Source: Mesostigma viride (Eukaryota > Streptophyta > Mesostigmatophyceae > Mesostigmatales > Mesostigmataceae). Taken from it: a stretch of 27,555 bases of DNA. Of the stretch, positions 7,975-19,600 are shown one piece after another. Location of the stretch: contig RPFO01001794.1 in NCBI GenBank assembly GCA_009746045.1, positions 64,001 to 91,555 on the forward strand, written 5' to 3'. The position numbers were made by a program, and so were the translations under genes. A model generated the notes under the pieces. The model did not search any database. It was not told the origin of the DNA and saw nothing but the letters and a program-made list of their open reading frames with translations. Within the stretch, counting starts at the first letter, position 1. The number at the start of each line of letters is the position of its first letter.

Positions 7975-9891
7975 ATTCGTGCACGAGTTTGCGTGCTCGT
8001 GGGTTTTCGCACGTGAGCACGCCCTGCCTCCCATTATTACAGACACCCGTGCGCAAAAAATCTGGATCTGCCTAGTCACCAGATCTGGAGATCTCGGATT
8101 CGGCGCCTAGTCAGCACTGGCTGGGTGTATATGAAAACATATGCACCTCTGGTCCGCCGGTACTGCTGAGCGCCGCGCCGGTACCTGCCGAACTGTGACG
8201 GATGCCAGTGGCCCCTGCGGACGAATGTCAGTGCGGGGTCGGCCCGGCCAGATTCGGCCCACTGTCGGCCCGCGACCCGTACAGGGGCTGGGGAGGGGGC
8301 GGGGCTGACTGTTAAAGTTTGAAAAACGGGCCGAATGCGGGCTGACAGGGGGTCGGTTCGGCCCGTCCTAGTCCGGTACTCGACCATTCGAGTAGCGAGA
8401 CAGTAATACTACATGTGGCACAGCACCATATTTGCTGGATAGGCGGTAATTTCATCCGTGGGGCTTCCAGGGCTTGATGCATTTCCTAGCGCAAATCCCC
8501 CGACCCTGAAAGCGCTGGAAACAAACCAAACTGCGCGCGATACTGAACTAGTCACTTTGTTTCAACCATGCCAGGGCTACTTGCCGCCAACTATTCTGGA
8601 AAGCCTTGACGGCTAGAGCATGGCCTACGTTGATAGATGGGGTGAAACAAGTAGACAGCCGCAGGCGCCCATACCCATGAGCATTACCTAAAGTTGTATC
8701 GCCGCTACTGCATGCTGTTCACCGGCTGCAGCTGCAGCCTGCAGGCCGCGGGCGTCGTTGGTGCGTAAATACAAATACATTGGTGCGACCAATATATGTT
8801 CTGAATATATGTACAGTATTCATTTGCAGCGCGTTAATATGCAGTGCAAGGGGCCAAGGACCCTCCCCCAGGTTGTGCGTTGTGACTTGTGACTTACGTA
8901 AAACTTAAGCTATCTTACAGTATGAGCTATGTAAACTTTGACATGCTAATATAAGTAACAGCTAGCGGGCTTAGCTAACAGTTTGTGGTGCTAGCGGCCG
9001 TACTATGAAACTCCCGTACTCTGGAACATCTGGGAGTAAATCCCTACTGTAGAAAATCTCAAAATCTCAGGTCGGCCTACACTGCAGTTTCCAGGGACCA
9101 CCGTGAAGTACGGGGAATTTGTCGGTTTCCCCGCGCAACGCTGTCTCTGATTGCCACGTGTACGATTTGGACCTCAGTTGCGTAGCATCGCGCCAGAACA
9201 GCACAATCATGCCGACGGTTGCATGTGCGCTGTACGTTTTTTTTTTCCCGTCGATCCGGTTAAACAAGAAGAGGTTGACAACGGGAAGGCGAGAAATCAC
9301 AGCACGTAAACGCTCATTAACAGGCTACGGAGGGCTGTAAAAAAAGCGATTTGCAGTGGGAACGGAGAAGAAAGGAAATCATAAGAGGCTGTGCAGTTTG
9401 AAGCTCTAGTTAGACCAGTCGGAATCCACTAGCCCCGTTTTCCACGTTCGGGATAAATGAGTTTAGAGTTAACGGGTAAGAACGTGAACGTAGGCTTCAA
9501 TCTTTTTTCTCGTCCGCTTGCTGTGTATATTTGATTAAAATGAGAGGGAAATTCCTGCAAAATCGTTTGTCGGCCTCGCTAATGTTTGTCGTCTGCTTAC
9601 GCTGCATGTTGGACCGTTTTCCGAAGCAGTTATATCGGCCACGGGCCTGAAAGACAAAGAGGCCTTTGGTACGTCGCATGGCTTTCTGTGTAATGTTTTT
9701 GCTAAGGTGTGTATGAGACTATGTAAGCCCAATTCAGGCGTACAGTCCGCGCGCCTCTGATTTCAGGTGCTAAAGTGGGTGTGGCAGCGATATTTGGCAT
9801 ATCTTTGAATTGCGCGCAATCTCCTAGCTTCGGTTATGTCTTGTCTCTGACAGTGGTTTGCTTGGTCTGTATATGTATGCGGTCTTTCCAG
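7975..9891. other. host-like non-coding region and probable virus/host boundary
   Basis: No convincing coding frame is seen on either strand. From 8190 to 8370 there is a GGCCCG/TTCGGCCC-rich patch with scattered inverted copies and a G-rich run (8281-8305) that could form a quadruplex. From about 8400 onward base composition becomes mixed and T-rich, like the introns of the downstream C2 gene. The 5' exon(s) of that gene should lie here or in a long first intron, but I could not identify them. The junction between virus-like and host-like DNA most likely falls at 8080-8420. Confidence 0.4.
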
Positions 9892-12800
9892 GGAGGATGG
9901 ATCCCTACGCTGTAATCAGTGTGGGAAACACAAGGTTCAGAACAAGGACGGCAACAGGTATGGCTCCTGGCCTTGCTTTCCTCGATTGTACACGCCGGCG
10001 CTTCTTCTTCTTTCGCGAACGTTGCCAGCTCCCTGGATCCCCAAACTTTTAGGGGAATTTGAAGTATATTGAAGGTTACATGAGTCCACGTAAGCCTCTT
10101 GTTTGCATTTTATATATTCCAATTGACTGTTAGTGTCTTTTACGTTTGACCCTATTTTTTCCTGTTGCTTGGTTTTGCAGACCAGGGCACCAAGCCCGTG
10201 TGGAATGAGAAGTTTACGTTCCAAGTGCCCCACGGCGTGCAAGAGGCACATATTCAGATCTTCAATGCCAACGTGCTATCCGATGACATGCTTGGCACGG
10301 CCAGGTATGTCTGGTAACTGTCTGTTCTGAGGCTATGTGTTTGGAATCTCCTCTTTGGGGACGCACTGGTTGTGTCATGCATGGCTGAGTGGTCAAGCCG
10401 TTCCTGGCCGAGGCTGACCGTCCTTAATGCTATATGTGGGCTTCCACATGTATATACCTCTGAGATTATAGCCGTGCCACAGGTCTTGTCTTGCAGTCAT
10501 GCTCCCTACGCATCGTCCCTGTTCCAACTAAAGACCTTGACAATTTTTTGGTCGCCCACAAACCTGTTTTTTCACCTGCCCCTGCCGCGTGTGCTTACGC
10601 CACAGGATACCCCTTGCACGCGTGTTGAGTAACGGGCATGACAACAGCTCGCACCCGATCGTGCGCAACTCGGGCAAGCCAGGCGGCCAGATCAATGTCC
10701 TCATGGTCTACAGCGGCGCGCCGGTACGCCCACCACGTCGCGCCCTTGCTCGATGGCTAGAGGGCTTGCTAGTGTTTTTCTGGAGGGCTCCTCCTGTCCT
10801 GTGCGCCTTGCTGCACCGACATCTTTGTGGGCCGCCTATTTCTGTATTGTGTTCAGTCTTTCTCTGTGCCTTCAGGATGCTATCCCTGCAGCCATGCAGA
10901 CATTGATAGCAAATAATCTGTGTCATGGTTTCCCTGTGTGGCTTATTTTCCTGTTGTCCAGATGCATGTTTCCTTACATGCTTGCTTTGCCCTTGTCCTG
11001 ACCGTATCAGGCTGTATCCCTAATGTCCCTGCCCCTCTATATCTACCGCTTTTGAAATTGATCTTTTTCTAGATTGTATGCTGACGCAATATTTTCAACC
11101 TTTTTTTTCCTTCTTGTCCTCACACCTTGTCCTGTCCAGGGTGGTGGTGCTGGCAAGCCCTCCGCTGTCCTGAATCAGCCGGTCGCTGTGACCGGCTATA
11201 CCAAGCCGTCCGCGTCCCTATCTGGCTACCCACCTCCTGCCGCACCGGGAGCAACCGGCTACCCACCCGCGCACGCAGCCACAGGGTATCCTCCCCCAGC
11301 GGCCGGGTACCCTGTGGCGGCCCCCGGCTACCCGCCACCGGGGTCAGGGTACCCACCACCGGCCAGCTCAGGGTACCCACCTGCGGGTGCTACGGGCTAC
11401 CCCCCGCCAGCTGCCGGCGCGCCCGGGTACCCCTCGTCCAGCAACCCCACGGCTAGCTACCCTCCCGAGGCGCCCAAGGTGGCGGCAGCCAGTACCGCTG
11501 CTGATGGCAAGAAGCCAGCATCGGGCTACCCCCCTGCCTCGACCACGGGTTACCCGCCTTCATCAGCCCCTGGGTCTGCATACCCCCCATCTGCCTCCAT
11601 TAGCAACTACCCACCATCAGCGTCGGCTTCAGTCAGCAATTACCCACCGTCGGCGTCCTCATCCATGAGCAACTACCCGCCGGCCGCGACGGCATCGGGG
11701 TACCCACCGGCTGGCGGTGCTGCCTACCCACCTCCCAGCAGCACCACTGGATATCCACCGCCCGCTGCTGGGAGTGGCTACCCACCTCCAGGCCAGGGCT
11801 ACCCTGGCTACCCTCCTGCCGCGCCATCCGGCTACCCTCCTGCTCAGGCCCCAGGGTACCCACCCGCCGCGTCGCCGTACGGCCAGGCGCCACCGTATGG
11901 TGCACCGGGGTACCCGCCGCAGCCCGCCGGTGGATACCCTCCCGCCAACTACCCGCCGAGCTCCGGTGCTGGCAGCAGTTACGGTGGACCTCCCCCAGCA
12001 GGTGGGTGTCTTGCGTCAGGCACGCTGGCACATTTGTTCCGTGTATGTCAAGGCATAGAGGTGACCTGGATGGAGAATAAAGGTGAGTAAGAAACTTGAT
12101 CAGTCGGCTACCTGTTGTACTAAAGACCACCTTGCGGACCACTGGTGCAGTTTACCTATTGTGCCCCCTGCCTCTGTCTCCATGCTCTCCCCCACCCTGC
12201 ACCCATGCAACACCACCCTCCCCCTTACCCCCTCCCTCCTTTGGCCCCAGCTTTTCCAATACTCCTGTTGTAAGTCAAATGTGTTGTGGTGGACTTAGCA
12301 ATGGCTGGGGCCACCTTCGCCCTCATGAGCTGCAGGTTAGTGGCAGTGCTTTTGGCGCCGGTTTGTGTTGCCAATCATCCAGTGGTGTGAAAAAGCATGT
12401 TTGTTTATTTACTACTTCCAAACAAACTTCCAAACAAAGCAACAAGTTGTGATTATGGAGGGTTCATCCATGAAAGAAGGAGGAGGAGGAGGAGGAGGAG
12501 GAGGAGGAGGAGGAGGAGGAGGAGGAGGAGGAGGAGGAGGAGGAGGAGGAGGAGGAGGAGGAGGAGGAGGAGGAGGAGGAGGAGGAGGAGGAGGAGGAAG
12601 AGGAGGAGGAGGAGGAGGAGATAAAGGGGGCGGAAAAAGAAACCATTTTTCCCCCACAGATCTCGTCTAAGTGTAAAATCTCCTCAGTTGTGTCACTGAT
12701 ATGGTTGACTGGCAAAACTTCAATCGGTCGTGGTCTTCGCCCCGCTCTTTTGTCGCAGGTTACCCAACGGCAGGTGGTCCGTCACATGGCCCACCTCCAA

Positions 12801-12931
12801 ACACAGTGGTATACTCGGGCCATCAGAGCCATGGATATGCAAAGCCACACAAGCATAAATCCGGGTTTGGTGGCGGTGCGCTGCTCGGAGGCCTGGTTGG
12901 AGGTGAGTATTGCCAAAACAAGGGGTGCTAG
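9892..12931 (+). CDS. C2-domain protein with GYPPP-repeat tail (spliced, ends incomplete)
   Basis: Five exons can be joined with consensus splice sites: 9892-9957, 10181-10304, 10606-10723, 11140-12001 and 12759-12902. Exons 1-3 encode most of a C2 domain: 'MDPYAVISVGNTRFRT', 'GTKPVWNEKFTF', 'QEAHIQIFNANVLSDDMLGTARIPL', ending 'GGQINVLMVYSG'. C2 domains bind Ca2+ and phospholipids; the DPY and D-D residues fit. Exon 4 encodes about 285 residues of GYPPP/SYPP/NYPP repeats rich in Pro, Tyr, Ser and Gly. Exon 5 ends in a basic HKHKSG patch and 'GGGALLGGLVGG', typical of plant and algal Gly-Pro-rich proteins. The first beta strand exon is not found upstream. The donor at 12903 has no visible partner; read-through would stop at 12931. 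Probably a host gene. Confidence 0.75.
12480..12620. repeat. (AGG)n trinucleotide microsatellite in an intron of the C2 gene
   Basis: About 140 bp of nearly pure AGG/GGA repeat, interrupted near 12598. It lies in the 12002-12758 intron. Frames across it (poly-Gly, poly-Arg, poly-Pro, poly-Ser) are artefacts. Confidence 0.95.
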
Positions 12932-14174
12932 ACAGCTTTCATATCTTTTTCTTGCCAAGTTGTGCTGCATCTGTTTATATACGTCTGCATGAATTTTGGG
13001 GGAGCTGAAATGTGGCATTGCTAAAACTGTTTGGCGCGGTCAGCAAATGTAATCTCCTCCCGAGTTTTGGAATCTCCCCCCACCAAATAATGGGTACACT
13101 TTCCCAAGTGTCCTAGATATGAAGTGAGACAACTATGCCTGGATGGTGGGATTTCAACTTGGGCATCCGGCTTAGTTTGGCTCGTGATACTTCCGTGGGC
13201 GGCTCGGTGTTTTTGCTCTTTTGCCACCTGCTCTTTCGCCGCCTGCTCTTTTCCCACGTGATTTTTCGCCACCTGTGTGGACTGTGTCTTAGATACAGCC
13301 AAGATTGATTTATCTTCCTGTTGACAGTGCAAGGTGGCTCTTTGCCTTGTGTTTGTCCAGCTCGAACTGTTCTTGATCGTTATGAAATTGTTTGCTATGC
13401 TGGCTTTGTAAATGACTAATCTGCTTATGTTCTTTGCTTCTTGATGTGCATTTACATGCAGGCATGATTTTGGGCGACATCTTATTTGATTGAGAGTAGG
13501 AAGATTTGGCTTCTGGAAAGCTTGTTGGTTTCGTGACATCGCCTAGCCGAATGCTCTTCAACATGTTTCAAGGGCTGTTTTGTCAAAGAACTAGATGTTA
13601 GGATGTTCGGCTTACTGTGTACTGGACATCACACGAGGTGTCTATTTGTTATCCAATTTACATGGTTGCTTCGTGGGCGCCTCATGGGCCAGCACAAGTC
13701 AAAGGGGTTGAAGATTGTGCTACCTGATAAAATGCCCCCACGACTTCATAGTTTTTTGTCCCAGTGTAAGATACCAATATGCTGGTGGTAAGTAAGTAAG
13801 TAAGTACTTGCGTGTCATGCGCAAAGGCATGCCACGGAGTACTATGCTAATCTCATTAGAAAAATAAGGATCCGATTCGAGCAAAGTTTGTGGTCCACGA
13901 GCTGGGCGGCAGCGGTGGGGGAGCACAGCAGGCCCACTCCTCCCTGACCCGGTGCATGCGCCGGGCCGCACAGCAGTTGCCATTGTAGTGCGAGGGTGAC
14001 ACGCTGAACGGGGCCCTCAAAGGAGCGTCGGTGCTCTTGGACCCCAAGCACATCAATGCCATATAGGCGGATAGATTAGACCGGTAGGACTGTTTGCACC
14101 CATCCATCCATCCATCGGGGTTAATGCTCCGTGACTCCCCAACGGGAGCACGAGTCTAATTAATTAATAATTTA
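12932..14174. other. non-coding stretch downstream of the C2 gene exons
   Basis: No supported gene is seen. There is a short AAGT microsatellite (about 13789-13806, AGTAAGTAAGTAAGTA) and a CATC repeat (14099-14113). The stretch 13860-14070 has weak coding-like composition ('ELGGSGGGAQQ' on the plus strand) but contains stops; it may be remnant retrotransposon sequence. A missing last exon of the C2 gene was sought here and not found. Confidence 0.4.
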
Positions 14175-15337
14175 ATATAGGCGGCAGTAGTGGACAAGCT
14201 CGTTGACCACAGCATGCTGGTGACCGCGCCGTCTAGCTTTCTGCATGGCAAGGTCGGCGGTTGATGGAGGAGGTGCGTCGACTTCCCCCTGACAGTTTGC
14301 CGCTGGTCTTCATTTTTGTTGACTATATCAAGGCCTTTGACACGGTTCTCTGGGAGGCTCTTTGGGCCATCCTAGCTCTGGATCGGGTACCACCTGCGTT
14401 TATTGCTGCCATTCGCCGTCTGTATGAGGGCTCACAGGCAGTAGTGCGGACTGCGGAGGGCACCACTCCACCATTCCCCCTTCACCACGGGGTGTGGCAA
14501 GGTTGTGTCCTGTCCCCATACCTGTTCATTATTGTCGTGGATCACGTCATGCGCCGGGCACGTGCGCGCTTTACTACTCTTAAGGGGTTCGAGCCAGGCT
14601 TGGACATCCTTAACGTGAAAGAGCACGGCGGGGTTCGACCTGGTTACCGCCTTGCCGACCTGATTTATGCGGATGATACCACCCTCATCGAGAGCCCCGA
14701 GCACATTCAGACCTGGCTGGACTGCCTGGGCCTGGAGGCGCGGGCGGTGGGGCTGGAGATTAGTGTCAAAACTGAGGCGATGGTGATAGGGGCATCCAGT
14801 AAACCACCGCTGCCGCGCCTGCTCGACGGGACGGAGGTCCCGTTCCGCGACCGCTTCAAGCTGTTGGGGAGCTGGCTTCCTGACACCGCCGACGATGTGG
14901 ACACTCGCATCGGCCTTGCCTGGGCCAAGCTCCGTTCGCTCACACCCTACTGGCGCTCGAAGGGCCTGGACGGGCACCGCAAGCGCATGCTCTTCAAGGT
15001 CCTCGTCCTCACGGTGCTCACGTATGGCGCCGAGGCGTGGACCCTCCCACCCAAACTGGCAGCTCGGCTCGACGGCACAGTTTACAGGATGCTCCGGCAG
15101 GTCCTTAATGTAGGTTTTTCCGAGCGTCCATCATCAGAGTCTTTGTATCATGGCATGCCTCGTGTTTCGGACGAGATTAGGCAGCGTAGGATAGCATTTG
15201 TAGGACACCTTGCCCGCACCAGCCGGCCAGGTCGACACCACCCTTGGTCTGGCCGGCCCCCAGCGGCTTGGACAGCCAGGGCGGCACATTCTGACCTGGC
15301 CTGGCGGGCGTCCCCAACATCTACTGCTCCAACCTAG
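14175..15337 (+). mobile_element. 5'-truncated non-LTR retrotransposon reverse transcriptase relic
   Basis: An open frame of 358 codons (first ATG 14264) carries reverse transcriptase motifs in order: motif A 'FVDYIKAFDTV' (about residues 19-29), motif B 'GVWQGCVLSP' (77-86), the catalytic 'YADD' (136-139), and the thumb-proximal 'RFKLLGSWLP'. A LINE-type C-terminal segment follows, 'TYGAEAWTL' and 'RRIAFVGHLAR'. The fingers region before motif A is missing. At 14230-14255 another frame reads 'MARSAVDG', resembling the 'GRSxxD' motif normally upstream, so a deletion plus frameshift removed the start. No endonuclease domain is seen. The C-terminus degrades after about 15230. It sits just downstream of the C2 gene and may have displaced that gene's last exon. 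Confidence 0.88.
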
Positions 15338-15863
15338 GGCCATTGCTGGTACTTTTGACGTCATGAAAGCAGCGTTTTGGACTAGTGGAATATGATGTTA
15401 CAGCATAAAAAGTCCATTTTATCATGAATGAACATGGCCAACAACCCCAAGTGCCCCTAAATTTCTCAATATTTGTAGAGAAATGCTACTTCTCATAATT
15501 AAAACCTGCACAAATGCACAATTTGGGGCATGCATGTGAAAGTTTGAAGTACAAATTCACAATGAGGTTTTACATTTTTCAATTATTAATGGTATCTCAT
15601 TCTTCAATCAATCAATTTGCAATCGTCCAAACAATTTATTCATTTCATACATGTCCGAATATGTTGAAAGAACACATGCAAGTGCTCAATCAGCGTGGAC
15701 CCCCTTGGACGCGCCCCACCATATATACATTGGACACGTCACCCCAACTACTAAACTGCCCAAAGTCACGGTCACTGAACCAACTACTATGTACATCTGC
15801 ATTTCTCCACGTTGCGGTGGGCAATTACGTGCAAAACGCGATTTCGTGCAAAGTCCTCGCCCA
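15338..15863. other. AT-rich non-coding stretch
   Basis: No coding frame or known RNA is seen. The sequence is AT-rich to about 15660 and contains no copies of the 20-nt motif found further right. It separates the retrotransposon relic from the minus-strand gene block. Confidence 0.4.
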
Positions 15864-16623
15864 TCATCGCTTGCCAGGTCGATATGAAGGAATGTTGTCC
15901 CAGCTGGCGCCTTCCTTCAGGAGAGTAACATGTTCTCTAGCGAACTTCAGAGGGAAACGAAACTTTTGCTCGCACTCATTACTCCAACCGAGGTCGTGCC
16001 CTTCATCAAACCATCTGATCACCACCTTCTCCCTCTCTTTGCCCAGGAGGGTGCCAAAGAGCGGAAAATCTTCCTTCTTGGGGTACTTGTGCTCCAGTTT
16101 ATGCACACGTCGTCTACCCATTTCGAACTCCAACCTCCGCGACTCAGTTTCGCGCCATCCATAAAGCGCATCCGGACGTCCGGCCGAACGTCCCTGATTC
16201 GGTTTTCGGCCGTCGCATCTCTGCCCTGACCACCACCCTTCTGCGGCTGTGCAGGTTCGTCGGCACCCTCCGTCTCCTGCCCCGCCCCTCGCCTGCCCCC
16301 TCCCCGACGTTTTGCCTTCTGCCCCTGCGCAGCCGCCGCCTCTGCCATCAACTCTTCGTACGTTTTTTCTGGCTGACCGCACGGTAAGGCTGGTGCGTGG
16401 GCTGGTGCGTTGGGTGGGAGGGAGGCCCCTCCCGCCCCCGGTTGTGCAACTGGTTCGCCGACCGCGGCCTGGCCAACAACACGGCAGGCCTCTCCGGACA
16501 CAGTCCCAGACGCGGATCCACGGGGAAACCGAACTGGAGTTTCTTCTTCGCCTTTCCCTGCACGTAAGCACATGCCAATTAACATGAATACGGAAGGGTC
16601 GTGTGAGAAATCAATGAAGCCAT
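15864..16623 (-). pseudogene. unknown Ala/Gly/Arg-rich protein, reading frame shifted
   Basis: Two minus frames share this locus. From about 16560 to 16160 the better coding frame gives 'GKGEEETPVRFP', 'EKTYEELMAEAAAAQGQKAKRR' and 'IRDVRPDVRMRFMDG'. From about 16180 to 15864 the better frame gives 'MGRRRVHKLEHKYPKKEDF', 'LFGTLLGKEREKVVIRWFDEG' and ends at TGA 15864. A frame change near 16160-16180, not at a homopolymer, is needed to join them. At 16558-16591 there is a 34-nt GTATTC...GTGCAG segment that could be a mini-intron after a short first exon (16592-16623, ATG at 16623). Splicing it leads into the second frame throughout, whose N-terminal part looks less like protein. Start and frame are therefore unresolved. 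Confidence 0.4.
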
Positions 16624-16678
16624 GGACTGATGCAAAAAAACTTATGTAGAAATATATTAAGGTACTTATAAAACTCGT

Positions 16679-19600
16679 TTATTGAAAATGAAATTTACCG
16701 GCCGAATGTACCGTTGGAGCGTGGAAGGGCATCCTTCGTCGATCGAAGATATCCGTCAATGCGGTCAACGGTGCGGTCGATGTCCCTGGCGGCGCCTCAA
16801 CATCGACCACCTCAGTCGGGCGCATCAATCCGGCAAACGCCGGCCCTCCACCTGAGACTGTCGGCGGACCCTCCACGTTACGAGCCTCCAATACCCTCTT
16901 CTGCAGTGGGGTGCTCGCAACAAAATCCGTGTCAGCCGACGGCTCCGGATCGTCATCCTCATTCAGCAGTATCGTGTTCGGGCATTGCTCCATCCCCGTC
17001 GAGCGGGGGGGCAAAGTCATCACAACCGTCCTTCCTGACGACGGTACGGGATCGTCACCCAGACCCAAAGAAACCGAGGCGAGGGCGGGGGTCCCCTCAA
17101 CCGGGGGTCCCCATGAATCCTGACGAGGCCTCATTCCCATCTGTCGGACACGACCGCCTCCCGTAAATCGGGAACGCCCGCCGGCGCTACCAGTAACAGG
17201 CCGCGAGCCTGCTTCCTGCTGGCGATCCCCATCCTCATCACAGATACGCCCGCCGGCGTTTCCAGTAACAGGCTGCGAGCCTCCTTCCTGCTGGCGATCC
17301 CCCTCCTCATCACAGATACGCCCGCCGGCGTTTCCAGTAACAGGCCGCGAGCCTCCTTCCTGCTGGCGATCCCCCTCCTCATCACAGATACGCCCGCCGG
17401 CGTTTCCAGTAACAGGCCTCGAGCCTCCCTCCCGCTGGCGATCCCCCTCCTCGTCACAGATACGCCCGCCGGCGTTTCCAACGACAGGCCTCGAGTCTCC
17501 TTCACCAGCACGCTGGCGCTTACCTCCCCCCCTGTTGTCTTCATCCCCCCCATTGTCTCATCACGCAAGCCTCCATCACCCCGACTGCGCTTTTTCCCTC
17601 CCCTTCCATCTCCTCCCCCGTCCCTCTCCCCCTCCCCCCTCCTCCCATCTCCCCATCCCCATCCCCTTTCTCCCCCTCCGCCTGCCCCTCACCCATCCCG
17701 GGCGGGTGCCCCTCAGCAATATCCTCCTCCTCGTCCTCCTCGTCCTCCTCGTCCTCCTCGTCCTCCTCGTCCTCCTCGTCCTCCTCTCCTCTCCTCCTCC
17801 TCCTCCTCATCCTCCTCCTTCTCATCCTCATCCGCCTCCCCCTCTTCCCCCTTCTCCGAATCATCATCCTCATCAGACGAAGAATCGTCGTCGGAAAAGT
17901 ATTTGAGGCCTTCCCACCCATCTTCAACAAGCCAATATTTGATAAGGCGGACCAGGCGCTTCCACCGGCGGATATGGGCGGGCTCCCCGAACACCAGCAG
18001 AACTCTGCAGGGTCCCCTAAAAAGGGCGTTGGTCATCTTGTCAACCACATCCCACACGACCGGGCTCAAATGCGAGGAGGGTTTGGGAATGTTGCTCTCC
18101 TCCGGAATGCAGTCTGCGTCCCACTTGCGCAGGTTCCTCCACTTCTCGTTGCTGTCAGCTGCCAGGTCCAGCACAGCAAACGCCTGGTCCTCCAGCGACC
18201 GAGGAATTTTGTAATTCCCCGCGCACAACTCGTCCACCACCTTCGTCACCACCAGATCCTTTCTTTTTTCGTTTTCCTTCCATGTCATTGTCCTGTATGC
18301 GATCCAGTCGGATCCCATCCTCACCCCCTTCCAATCGCTGTAGGCTTCCAACCTTTCCTTCCACCCCTTCTTGGCCTTGGTAGTCCCCTCCTCCGCCGCC
18401 TCCTCGACCTCCTTCTCGACCTCCGCCGCCGCCTCCTGTGGCACACCCAGCAGATGTTTGGTCTTCACCCCCAAATCGTCATACAAATGACGGGGGTGGG
18501 AAGCGAGCAGCCCTCTCGGGAACTTCCAGTCCTTCTGGTCGACCACTTTCCTTTTAGCCGGCGGAAGGTCCCTCAGCGTGAGAATGATCGCCCTCATGGC
18601 CGTGACGACCACCCGCCAAAAGTCTCTGGTCAGGCGGCAGTCGGCGATGAACTTGTCGAGGTCCGTGGCGAAGGTGCCCTTCAGCTTCACGCCAAACACG
18701 TGCTCCCTCACCAATACGGGGTCGAAAGTCCCGTTTAGTTGTTTGCAAGCGGCCATCAGCTCGGGGTTCTCCAGGAACTTGATGTGGGCGAATTGCTTTG
18801 CCGCCTCTATCAAATTCTTGGCGACTTCCATTATTTTTATCAGGTTGCTGGGAGGGGCCTCACAGGACATGATCGGCGCTTGGATCAGGCTGTCGAAGTA
18901 CTGGAAACTCGCAAGTTCCCGATGCGCGGTGAAAATGGACAGTTCGTGCGCCTTGTCTTTAGGGCGCGTGTCAAGGAAGTCTTGCCGAGCCGCGATATCC
19001 TGTGCGATCGCCGGCTTGCCGTCGACAGCGGGCTTCAAAGGGTCCTCACACCAGAACAGCCAGCGCTGCATGAAGTTCTTCTGGTCCGGCCCCCACTTGT
19101 CCGTCTCTTCAGCCCCTCCTGCCTTGTCGCCTGCGCCGTCCCCTTCGGCCTTGGCTTGCTCTCCTTTCTGCCAAAAGGGCTTCACAATCGCCCAGATCTT
19201 GCCGTACAGAGGAGTTGGGAGAGACACGCCCTTCCCTCTCTTGACGGGTCCATATGCCTGGTAGGCCCGGTGCACATCCCCCAGCGCTGAGCCCCACGTT
19301 GCCTTGGCTTGGGCTGTGTCCTCGGCGTTCATGGCGTTCCCGAGCTGCCTGACAACTTCGATCATCTTGCCGACTTGTTCGGTAACCTGCATCCCCGTAG
19401 GGCAACAACGCGCAGAGACACATCGACAGTCCTCCCAAATAAGCACAACTCAACTGAGAACAAGAATACGACTGACAGAAACGCCGGCGGTCGCATCTTG
19501 ACCAAAATATGGCATGCTAAGGTGGAACATGAAAACCCCTTATAGAAACGCCGGCGGTCGCATCTTGACCGAACTAATGGCATACTGAAATTAACACAAG

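Noticed and set aside
9858-9957. Start of the C2 gene at an upstream codon (frame MYAVFPGRMDPY)
   Set aside because: A pyrimidine tract and CAG at 9889-9891 look like a 3' splice site, so coding before 9892 is probably intron.
10381-10460. tRNA-Leu/Ser-like gene (ATGGCTGAGTGGTCAAGCC resembles an A box)
   Set aside because: No matching B box, anticodon stem or acceptor stem downstream; it lies in an intron of the C2 gene.
12365-12715. Poly-Gly, poly-Arg, poly-Pro and poly-Ser reading frames
   Set aside because: They are translations of the AGG microsatellite.
15514-16164. 216-codon plus-strand frame
   Set aside because: AT-rich start and antisense to the minus-strand gene; no protein-like segments.
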